Below are positions 1 through 6,273 of a stretch of 6,273 bases of DNA, in pieces (within the stretch, counting starts at the first letter, position 1; every line of letters starts with the position of its first letter). The position numbers and the translations under genes are program-made. The stretch is taken from positions 1-6,273 of the forward strand of contig CALLME010000222.1 in assembly GCA_938007945.1 (NCBI GenBank). The letters are read 5' to 3'. Origin of the DNA: an uncultured Caulobacterales bacterium. Lineage in GTDB: Bacteria; Pseudomonadota; Alphaproteobacteria; Caulobacterales; Maricaulaceae. The notes under the pieces were generated by a model, which ran no database searches, was not told where the DNA came from, and worked only from the letters and a program-made list of their open reading frames with translations.

Positions 1-18
1 TGATTTGCAAGTGGAGTA

Positions 19-1314
<1,296 letters not shown>

Positions 1315-1318
1315 TTAT

Positions 1319-1498
1319 CTAATTTTTGGGTGCGAGCACCTGACGACCACGATACATACCTGTTTTCAGGTCGATGTGGTGTTGACGGCGAAGTTCACCG
1401 CTTTGTCCATCTTCAACATAGTTTACAGCAGACAGACGGTCATGCGCGCGGCGCATGCCACGGCGTGAGTTCGAAATTTTACTCTTTGGGACAGCCAT
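1319..1498 (-). CDS. rpmF: 50S ribosomal protein L32
   Basis: This 59-codon gene encodes the large-subunit ribosomal protein L32. The translation starts [20 protein letters not shown], the hallmark L32 N-terminus (basic, with the [10 protein letters not shown] motif). It continues with a [18 protein letters not shown] segment and ends [14 protein letters not shown] before a TAG stop. It contains no cysteines, so it is the zinc-independent form, as in E. coli and other proteobacteria. Length matches the family (about 57-60 aa). The ATG at 1496-1498 is preceded by a strong AGGAGG (1504-1509) with a 5-nt gap. It is followed after 25 nt by eno, suggesting an rpmF-eno transcription unit. In many bacteria rpmF instead precedes plsX-fabH, so this linkage is lineage-specific. 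A 93-codon plus-strand reading frame covering the same bases is a shadow of it. Confidence 0.95.
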   Translation of the reverse strand: MAVPKSKISNSRRGMRRAHDRLSAVNYVEDGQSGELRRQHHIDLKTGMYRGRQVLAPKN

Positions 1499-1552
1499 CG
1501 GGGCCTCCTAAGTTAAGACATGAGTGCATCGGATTAATGCAGGAACGACCCC

Positions 1553-1561
1553 TTATCCACA
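1553..1561 (+). promoter_or_regulatory. Perfect DnaA-box match (TTATCCACA)
   Basis: The nine bases match the high-affinity E. coli DnaA box consensus TTATCCACA exactly, and they lie in non-coding DNA 55 nt upstream of the rpmF start. Only one box is seen here, with no AT-rich unwinding region, so it is not an origin. It could be a DnaA-controlled promoter element for rpmF-eno or a chance match; a 9-mer is expected by chance at a low but non-negligible rate in a window this size. Confidence 0.35.
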
Positions 1562-1572
1562 GGAGTCGCCGT

Positions 1573-1589
1573 TAGTTGCGCGCTAACTA
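1573..1589. promoter_or_regulatory. Short inverted repeat, possible operator
   Basis: TAGTT (1573-1577) and AACTA (1585-1589) form inverted half-sites around a 7-nt GC-rich spacer (GCGCGCT). A second register, GTTAG (1571-1575) with CTAAC (1583-1587), overlaps it. It sits in the divergent region upstream of rpmF, a normal place for a regulator site. No T-run follows, so it does not look like a terminator. No regulator can be named. Confidence 0.25.
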
Positions 1590-1635
1590 GCGGAATTGCC
1601 TGGCAGGTTCAAGTGGGAATATGCGCTTGAAAGCC

Positions 1636-1663
1636 TGCATATTTTTTCACTTCCTCTTTACAA
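1636..1663 (-). promoter_or_regulatory. Weak candidate promoter for rpmF-eno
   Basis: Reading the minus strand, TTGTAA (1663-1658) and TATGCA (1641-1636) are separated by 16 nt, a poor sigma-70-like match (the TTG core of the -35 and TAT of the -10). It would give a 5' leader of about 130 nt for rpmF, containing the DnaA-box match and the inverted repeat. A promoter nearer the gene is equally possible. Confidence 0.18.
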
Positions 1664-1684
1664 TTGACAACGCTGTCATATTGT
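1657..1684 (+). promoter_or_regulatory. Candidate sigma-70 promoter for the xylanase gene
   Basis: TTTACA (1657-1662) and TATTGT (1679-1684) are separated by 16 nt, matching 5/6 and 4/6 of the vegetative consensus. Transcription would start about 50 nt before the xylanase ATG. A TTGACA at 1664-1669 lies alongside but has no good -10 at 16-18 nt. The site overlaps the weaker opposing candidate for rpmF, so the two divergent promoters might interfere. Confidence 0.35.
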
Positions 1685-1728
1685 CTCTCACAAAGCGGCC
1701 GCAGAGCAGCAGTTTATAAAAATTGCAC

Positions 1729-1734
1729 AAGGGA
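1729..1734 (+). promoter_or_regulatory. Ribosome binding site fixing the xylanase start
   Basis: AAGGGA lies 6 nt before the ATG at 1741. The longer open frame could begin at a TTG at 1723, but this site would then be inside the gene, and the added six residues (MHKGNN) contribute nothing to the signal peptide. The ATG is therefore the preferred start. Confidence 0.6.
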
Positions 1735-1740
1735 AACAAT

Positions 1741-2943
1741 ATGAAAAACCAAACTACAGCTGTGAGCTATCGTGACCGTCTGAAACTTTTGACGGGGGCC
1801 GCGGGGCTTGCCATGTTCTCTGCATGCGGCGGGGGCAGTAGTTCATCAACGCCTCCTCCCTCGGGTGGAACACCACCTCCCCCACCTGTTCCGCCAACAC
1901 CGCCGCCAACGACAGAGACACCCGTTGACGGACTTTTGCGCGACACATTCAGAAATAATTTTGTCGTTGGCGCAGCAGTTGGTCCCGCGCAAATCGGAAG
2001 CACAGATGACTCTGATGTCCTCGCAAAACAGTTTAGCTCGCTGACAGCTGAGAACGTCATGAAACCAGAGGCCCTCGCGCCGACAGAAGGAAATTACACC
2101 TTTGAAGAGGCCGACGCGCTTGTTTCCTTTGCGCAGACCAACGGTTTGCAAGTGCGCGGACATACGCTGCTTTGGCACCGCGCCACCCCTGCTTATTTTT
2201 TCGAAGGCACGCGCGACGAAATCAAAGCGCGTTTACAGAAATATATTACAGATGTGGTCACTCATTTCAGAGGCAAAATTTATGCCTGGGATGTGGTCAA
2301 TGAGGTCATTAGCGATGATGACGGAAGCACAGCGCCTTACCGCGACAGTAATTGGTTCCAAGCTGCTGGCGGTCCCGACTATATCGACTGGGCATTTGAA
2401 GCCGCCCGCGCCGCTGACCCTGATGTGAAGCTTTTTATCAATGACTACAACACGGAACTTGCTGGCAAGCGGGCACGCCTTGTGAGCGTTGTCGAAGACC
2501 TCATTGCGCGCGGTATCCCGCTAGATGGTGTCGGCCACCAAGCCCATATTCAACAATCCACTTCCGCCGCAGACGTGCTTGCAGGACTAGATGCCTTCAC
2601 CAATATGTTTGCAGGGCTTGAGAACCATATCACAGAGTTGGATATCTCAATTTATAGTGATCCTGTCGAGTGTTTTAACGGTGGGACGAATTGCCAAGCC
2701 AGCGTTGGTAACACGCTGCCCGAAGCCCGCGCCCGCGAACAAGCCACCAAATACCGTGCTCTTTTCGACGGGTTTGTGACGCGTAGCAATTTGACGTCTG
2801 TGACGCTATGGGGACTTAAGGACAGCGATTCTTGGCTTAACGCCTTTCCGGTCAATCGCCCGAACTATCCGCTGCTTTATGATGCAGACTTGAATACAAA
2901 GCGGGCATTTCTTGCGATTACAGATCCAAGCTACGTCATCTAA
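1741..2943 (+). CDS. GH10 endo-1,4-beta-xylanase, predicted lipoprotein
   Basis: This enzyme would hydrolyse internal beta-1,4 linkages of xylan with retention of configuration. The 400-residue protein starts with a basic N-region and a short hydrophobic stretch (about residues 14-28) ending in FSAC, a plausible lipobox with C29 as the lipidated residue, followed by GGGSSSS. Residues 37-61 form a proline/threonine-rich flexible linker. The rest (about 64-397) is a single GH10 barrel: HTLLWH (141-146), WDVVNE with the acid/base E188, FINDYN (232-237), GVGHQAH (263-269) and ITELD with the nucleophile E299, then the late tryptophans W357 and W365. C311 and C318 lie just after the nucleophile strand and may form a disulfide. 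No carbohydrate-binding module is present. The lipobox has F rather than L at -3, so lipidation is less certain than export. It is monocistronic and converges on arfB with overlapping stops. GH10 members also include tomatinase-like and mixed-linkage enzymes, but xylanase is by far the likeliest activity. Confidence 0.95.
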   Translation: MKNQTTAVSYRDRLKLLTGAAGLAMFSACGGGSSSSTPPPSGGTPPPPPVPPTPPPTTETPVDGLLRDTFRNNFVVGAAVGPAQIGSTDDSDVLAKQFSSLTAENVMKPEALAPTEGNYTFEEADALVSFAQTNGLQVRGHTLLWHRATPAYFFEGTRDEIKARLQKYITDVVTHFRGKIYAWDVVNEVISDDDGSTAPYRDSNWFQAAGGPDYIDWAFEAARAADPDVKLFINDYNTELAGKRARLVSVVEDLIARGIPLDGVGHQAHIQQSTSAADVLAGLDAFTNMFAGLENHITELDISIYSDPVECFNGGTNCQASVGNTLPEARAREQATKYRALFDGFVTRSNLTSVTLWGLKDSDSWLNAFPVNRPNYPLLYDADLNTKRAFLAITDPSYVI

Positions 2944-3374
2944 TCATCAATCCGGCGAACTTTACCGCGAAGTTTCTTCGTTTCGCCGCGTTCGTTTTTC
3001 TTTTTAAGACGCCGCTTTGTTGCCCCCCATGTCGGGCGGGTCGGGCGGCGTTTGGGTGCGATGTAGAGTGCCCCCGCGATAATCTCCTTTAGGCGTTTCA
3101 GTCCGTCTTCGCGGTTGCGCGCCTGCACACGGTGGTTTTGGGCTTTGATAACAATTAGCCCAGAATCGGTGATATGGCTATTGCGAAAGGCCGCGATACG
3201 CTCTTTCTGCGCCGCATTCAGGGCCTCGCTATTTTGAAAATCAAAACGCAGATGCACGGCGCTGCTAGTCTTATTCACGGCCTGCCCGCCTGGTCCTTGC
3301 GCACGGATAGCCGTAAATTCAATCTCGCCAATCGGGATTGCGACCCTATTTGTGATTTTCAGAACATCTTTCAT
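2940..3374 (-). CDS. arfB: ArfB (YaeJ) ribosome-rescue peptidyl-tRNA hydrolase
   Basis: ArfB enters the A site of ribosomes stalled on mRNA lacking a stop codon and hydrolyses the peptidyl-tRNA, acting as a backup to tmRNA. The 144-residue length fits the family (E. coli about 140). The catalytic release-factor-like motif is QGPGGQAVNKTSSAV, with GGQ at residues 29-31. After the globular domain comes a highly basic tail (about 108-144, rich in K and R, including KRRPTRPTW and RRLKKKNERG), which in this family inserts into the empty mRNA channel. This tail separates ArfB from full-size release factors, which also have codon-recognition domains that are absent here. The ATG at 3374-3372 has GAAGG (3382-3378) only 3 nt upstream, a tight and weak site suggesting modest translation. 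Its TAG stop overlaps the xylanase TAA stop on the other strand. Confidence 0.95.
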   Translation of the reverse strand: MKDVLKITNRVAIPIGEIEFTAIRAQGPGGQAVNKTSSAVHLRFDFQNSEALNAAQKERIAAFRNSHITDSGLIVIKAQNHRVQARNREDGLKRLKEIIAGALYIAPKRRPTRPTWGATKRRLKKKNERGETKKLRGKVRRIDD

Positions 3375-3499
3375 AAGCCTTCATACGCATGAGCGCCGCA
3401 AAAGTCGCCTCTAACAACTTTGTTATCAGCACGAAGTTTTTGAACTCTCGCAAAGCTGACGCGTAAGAGATATAAGACTGAAAATTCTAGGAGAATATT
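3375..3499. promoter_or_regulatory. Divergent intergenic region, arfB / PQQ dehydrogenase
   Basis: These 125 nt must hold start signals for both genes. On the plus strand a TTGAAC (3440-3445) and TAAGAG (3464-3469) are 18 nt apart, and a TATAAG (3471-3476) could be an alternative -10 without a good -35. None is convincing. AGGAG at 3489-3493 is a clear ribosome binding site for the plus-strand gene. I see no operator or riboswitch. Confidence 0.3.
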
Positions 3500-4663
3500 A
3501 TGCGCCGTTTTGCCATTTCATTGCTTGCCCTTTCACTCGCCTCCCCTGCTTTTGCAGATACAGATATGAATAGTTTTGACGTCAAAGGCACGGACGGTCT
3601 GACAATCAACGCAACACCGCTCGCCGAATTTGAGGCGGCATGGGCGATGACATTCCTCCCCGATGGACGTGCGCTTGTGACAGAAAAAACAGGCGAAATT
3701 TGGCTGCTAAAAAAAGACGGGAGCAAGGCTGGCAAAATCTCTGGAGTCCCTGCGGTCACGGCACGCGGTCAAGGCGGACTTGGCGACATTATTGTTCACC
3801 CTGATTTCGCAAAGAACGGCACATTCTTCCTGAGCTATGTCGAGCGTGACGCGGATAACAATCGACTCTCCGGCGCCGTGGTAGAGCGCGCAAAGCTGAC
3901 CCTCGGCGCGACAACAGGCAAGATAAGCAATCGCGAGCGCGTTTGGACCCAAAGCCCGAAGGTCACGGGCAATGGTCATTATGGTCATCGCCTCGTCATC
4001 TCACCAGATGGCCACCTTTTCATCAGCTCTGGTGAGCGCCAGAAGTTCACGCCGGCCCAAAATATGGATATGAACCTCGGCAAATCTATCCGCATTAATC
4101 AGGACGGCACCGCGCCAAAAGACAATCCGTTTTATGTCGGTGACGGCAGTGTCTCCGATCAAATCTGGACGCTTGGTCACCGCAATCCGCTTGGTATCGC
4201 CTTTGATCCCAAAGGCCGTCTTTGGATGCAGGAAATGGGCCCGCGTGACGGCGACGAGCTTAACCTGATTGAGCGCTCTAAAAATTACGGCTACCCCGTT
4301 GTATCCGAAGGTAAACACTATAGCGGTGTCGATATCCCTGATCATGCGGATATTCCAATATACGAAGCCCCCGAAGTGGCTTGGGTGCCCGCAATTTCCC
4401 CTGGTGGGCTAATGTTCTACACAGGATCAGAATTTTCAGATTGGAAAGGAAACGCCTTTATCGGCGGGCTCTCATCGGCTGCTGTCATCCGCGTCGAGTT
4501 TCAAGACCCCAAAGAAGGCTCTCGCAAAGGCGTCACCGCCAATGAAGCTGCGCGCTATGAATGGGGAAACCGCATCCGCGAAGTCGAGCAAGGCCCAGAT
4601 GGCGCAATTTATGTGTTAGAGGATGGCGACGAAGGCAGGTTGATAAAGCTGACCGCGAAGTAG
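3500..4663 (+). CDS. Periplasmic PQQ-dependent aldose (glucose/sorbosone-type) dehydrogenase
   Basis: The protein belongs to the soluble six-bladed beta-propeller GSDH family (relatives: E. coli YliI/Asd, Acinetobacter soluble glucose dehydrogenase), which oxidise aldoses to lactones with pyrroloquinoline quinone. It is 387 aa. Residues 1-19 form a classical Sec signal peptide (MRR, hydrophobic core, SPAFA then D20), so the enzyme is periplasmic. Family landmarks in order: AMTFLPDGRALVTEKTG (49-65), GGLGDIIVHPDF (92-103), GHYGHRLVISPDG (159-171) where H160 aligns with the catalytic base, LGKSIRIN (193-200) and DNPF, LGHRNPLGIAFDP (225-237) with the PQQ-contacting R228, GPRDGDELN (247-255), NYGYPVVSEGKHYSG, and W295 in the AWVPAISPGGL segment. 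AGGAG lies 6 nt before the ATG. True substrate cannot be told from sequence, and some homologues in bacteria lacking PQQ synthesis remain apo-enzymes. No pqq genes are visible here. It converges on ligA across a palindromic repeat. Confidence 0.9.
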   Translation: MRRFAISLLALSLASPAFADTDMNSFDVKGTDGLTINATPLAEFEAAWAMTFLPDGRALVTEKTGEIWLLKKDGSKAGKISGVPAVTARGQGGLGDIIVHPDFAKNGTFFLSYVERDADNNRLSGAVVERAKLTLGATTGKISNRERVWTQSPKVTGNGHYGHRLVISPDGHLFISSGERQKFTPAQNMDMNLGKSIRINQDGTAPKDNPFYVGDGSVSDQIWTLGHRNPLGIAFDPKGRLWMQEMGPRDGDELNLIERSKNYGYPVVSEGKHYSGVDIPDHADIPIYEAPEVAWVPAISPGGLMFYTGSEFSDWKGNAFIGGLSSAAVIRVEFQDPKEGSRKGVTANEAARYEWGNRIREVEQGPDGAIYVLEDGDEGRLIKLTAK

Positions 4664-4693
4664 GGTTAAGAGTCTGATTTGCAGATTTTGTCC

Positions 4694-4800
4694 TCATCCC
4701 GAGGAAGGCGCGAAGCGCCTGTCTCGAAGGATTGTTCGATAATCCACCACTCCTTTGAGACGCGCTAAACGCTCCTCAGCCAGGCCGTCGGTGCGGATGA
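4694..4800. repeat. Palindromic intergenic repeat (RIME/REP-like, cruciform-forming)
   Basis: The element is bounded by TCATCC (4694-4699) and GGATGA (4795-4800). Inside are two imperfectly inverted arms: GAGGA..GCG..GCG..GTCTCGAAGGA (4701-4731) pairs with TCCTTTGAGAC..GCGC..GC..TCCTC (4751-4777). The left arm carries a perfect 6-bp hairpin, AGGCGC/GCGCCT with GAA loop (4706-4720), and the right arm has a degenerate version. The centre holds GGATT/AATCC around a 7-nt loop (4729-4745). Nested palindromes containing GAGGA...GTCTCGAAGGA-type cores between genes are common as dispersed repeats in alphaproteobacteria. It fills the gap between two convergent genes. There is no U-tract on either strand, so it is not a classic intrinsic terminator, though its transcript could stabilise or terminate both mRNAs. 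Other copies cannot be seen in this window. Confidence 0.75.
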
Positions 4801-4809
4801 AGCTAAATA

Positions 4810-6273
4810 TCACCCAATCAACTCAAGCCACTCATCTTCGGTCAGAGTTTTCACGCCCAGCTCCGTCGCTTTCTTAAGCTTGCTCCCCGCGCCAGGCCCA
4901 GCCACAAGATAATCGGTTTTGGCAGAGACACTTGATGAAGTGTTAGCGCCCAGAATTCTTGCGGCCTGTTCAGCTTCTGATCTAGTAAAGTTAATTAATT
5001 TCCCTGTAAAAACGACACGCTTTCCAAATACTGGAGAAGATTTATCGACATCTAGGTATTTTGTGTTTTTTCGAGTTTTAACATCTGATGCTAGAATATG
5101 CTCAACGAGTTCTACGTTATGAGGCATCGAACAATAACTGATTAAGGCCATTCCCACAACGGAGCCAATTGTCGGAATGTCCACTAAATTTCGACATATT
5201 TTATTTGATGCGAGAATGGTTGCTTCAGTTTCTCGGGAAATAATATGCCACTCTGCTAAAAAGTTATTTGATTTATACCCTACTCGTTCGAACCAAAATT
5301 GTTCAAGCTCAGCGAAAGCACCTTCAGTTCTGATAACCGCATTTTTCCAACTGCCAAATGCTTTTAGGACTTGCTTAAATTTATCGGGATAGTTTTTTGT
5401 ATTCTTGAAGCGTTGGCTAAATACTTTTTCCACTAAATATGTCGGTGACCTTGAAACTCCTAAGGAAGATTCTTGTGCAAACTTTCTTAAGCCAAGACGA
5501 ATAATTTGCCCTCCAATGCCAGGGATACTTTGCAAATCTTCCCAAAGAGATAATTCTAAGGCATTGATGTTACGATAGTTTTCTATAGTGTGTATAAAAT
5601 CATCATTATGGTTTATATTGAAAGCCTCCATCCTGCTTTGATGTTTGCCCCAAAGCATTTTCAGTTCATTAGATTTAACCTCAATAGCAGATTTGAGAAA
5701 AGGCCAATCTTTAAACTTTTCGGCGATTGATTCTGAAACTGTTTCTCCGATACTTGGAATTCCAAGCGCAAAAAGAAATTTGGAAAAATCAATTTCTCTA
5801 CGTTCGTTTATAGACGAAAATAAATTTCTTATGCTTGTATCTCCCCAGCCGTCCTTAGTCCCAAGTATATCTCCGTAATTTTTTTCCTCTAAACTAAACA
5901 AATCTGCAGGTTCAGAAACTATGCCCCACTTCAAGAATTGCTCTAATTGCTTTTCACCAACGCCTTCGATATTGAATGCTTTGCGAGATACGAAATGCTT
6001 TAAACCTTCTAAAACTTGCTTCGGACAACCAAGATTGTTTTGACACCGTCGTTTAGCTTCAAGTTGCCCAGTTTTTTCGTCTAATCCACGGATAGCCAAC
6101 TCCCCACACACTGGGCATGTTTTTGGAAATTGGAAGCCCTCCCCGCCGCCGTCTTTGACCACGCGGAGCACTTGCGGGATGACATCCCCTGCGCGCTGTA
6201 TCTCAACCATGTCACCTGGCTTGACGCCAAGTCGCTCAATTTCGTCTTCATTGTGGAGCGTCGCATTTGACAC
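4810..6273 (-). CDS. ligA: NAD-dependent DNA ligase LigA, C-terminal part (5' end outside window)
   Basis: LigA seals nicks during replication and repair using NAD+. Only the last 487 codons are visible. The first codon, GTG at 6273, is internal (VSNATLHNEDEI is a conserved internal segment), so the adenylation domain lies outside the window. In order: end of the OB fold (ATLHNEDEI and RAGDVIPQV, residues 4-35), a four-cysteine zinc finger (C53, C56, C77, C83), HhH region (FVSRKAFNIEGVGEKQ, then ALGIPSIGE at 169-177), a long insertion (about 198-360) with an additional SIPGIGG motif (249-255), the canonical final HhH (IPTIGSVVG, 366-374), and the BRCT domain (413-487: VFTGKL, SAKTDYLVAGPGAGSKLKKA, EWLELIG). 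E. coli LigA has about 345 residues over this span, so this one is about 140 longer. Codons for roughly residues 70-432 are AT-rich compared with both ends. The frame is intact throughout, so it is probably functional. Confidence 0.95.
   Translation of the reverse strand: MSNATLHNEDEIERLGVKPGDMVEIQRAGDVIPQVLRVVKDGGGEGFQFPKTCPVCGELAIRGLDEKTGQLEAKRRCQNNLGCPKQVLEGLKHFVSRKAFNIEGVGEKQLEQFLKWGIVSEPADLFSLEEKNYGDILGTKDGWGDTSIRNLFSSINERREIDFSKFLFALGIPSIGETVSESIAEKFKDWPFLKSAIEVKSNELKMLWGKHQSRMEAFNINHNDDFIHTIENYRNINALELSLWEDLQSIPGIGGQIIRLGLRKFAQESSLGVSRSPTYLVEKVFSQRFKNTKNYPDKFKQVLKAFGSWKNAVIRTEGAFAELEQFWFERVGYKSNNFLAEWHIISRETEATILASNKICRNLVDIPTIGSVVGMALISYCSMPHNVELVEHILASDVKTRKNTKYLDVDKSSPVFGKRVVFTGKLINFTRSEAEQAARILGANTSSSVSAKTDYLVAGPGAGSKLKKATELGVKTLTEDEWLELIG
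4981..6060. other. AT-rich compositional island inside ligA
   Basis: Hand counts of 60-nt rows give about 30-40% G+C at 4981-5040, 5041-5100, 5221-5280, 5581-5640, 5701-5760, 5881-5940, 5941-6000 and 6001-6060. Rows on either side give 57% (4861-4920), 52% (4921-4980), 50% (6061-6120), 60% (6121-6180) and 57% (6181-6240). The change falls inside the BRCT domain at one end and inside or next to the zinc finger at the other. The ligA frame runs through without a break. No insertion-sequence ends, direct repeats or separate gene are visible, so allelic replacement by recombination is favoured over an inserted element. Confidence 0.75.

Noticed and set aside
1723..1740. TTG start extending the xylanase by six residues
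   Set aside because: The AAGGGA site at 1729-1734 is correctly spaced for the ATG at 1741 and would be coding if TTG were used.
4706..4720. Intrinsic terminator after the PQQ dehydrogenase
   Set aside because: The hairpin is strong but neither strand has a following T-run; it is better explained as part of the palindromic repeat.
5589..5597. TGTGTATAA, a DnaA-box-like sequence on the minus strand
   Set aside because: It lies in AT-rich ligA coding sequence, alone, where such matches arise easily by chance.
5194..5682. Intein in LigA
   Set aside because: The extra segment lacks splice-junction features (a Cys/Ser start with an HN-Cys/Ser/Thr end) and homing-endonuclease motifs, and is short; it reads as added HhH-like domain sequence.
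4981..6060. Insertion sequence or separate gene in the AT-rich block
   Set aside because: The ligA frame and motifs run through the block, no terminal repeats are visible, and the plus-strand frames there are short and featureless.

Overview
The window looks like chromosomal DNA of an alphaproteobacterium, probably of the marine Hyphomonadaceae/Maricaulales type. This rests on the 424-residue enolase, the cysteine-free L32 ending in an '[16 protein letters not shown]'-like segment, the lipoprotein xylanase plus PQQ aldose dehydrogenase pair, and a palindromic intergenic repeat of a style common in that class. G+C is about 50-57% in most places I counted. The taxonomic guess is inference.

Layout from left to right. 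On the minus strand, rpmF (50S ribosomal protein L32, 59 aa) sits 25 nt upstream of eno (enolase), apparently as one transcription unit. A 242-nt divergent intergenic region (1499-1740) separates rpmF from a plus-strand gene for a secreted, lipid-anchored GH10 endo-xylanase. The xylanase stop codon overlaps the stop codon of a convergent minus-strand arfB (ribosome-rescue peptidyl-tRNA hydrolase). A 125-nt divergent gap then leads to a plus-strand periplasmic PQQ-dependent aldose (glucose/sorbosone family) dehydrogenase. It converges on a minus-strand ligA (NAD-dependent DNA ligase), cut at its 5' end by the window edge. A roughly 107-bp cruciform-like repeat lies between these last two genes.

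Functionally this is core genes (glycolysis, ribosome, ribosome rescue, DNA ligation) interleaved with two envelope genes for plant or algal polysaccharide use: the xylanase would release xylo-oligosaccharides outside the cell and the PQQ enzyme could oxidise aldoses in the periplasm. They are separated by arfB on the other strand, so they are not one operon.

The most unusual thing is ligA. Between about 4981 and 6060 its coding sequence drops to about 30-40% G+C, while both ends of the visible gene are about 52-60%. The frame stays open and the OB, zinc-finger, helix-hairpin-helix and BRCT signatures are all recognisable. Inside the AT-rich block the protein carries roughly 140 more residues than E. 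coli LigA over the same span, including an extra helix-hairpin-helix-like motif. The simplest reading is a mosaic ligA whose middle was replaced by DNA from an AT-rich donor with an enlarged HhH region.
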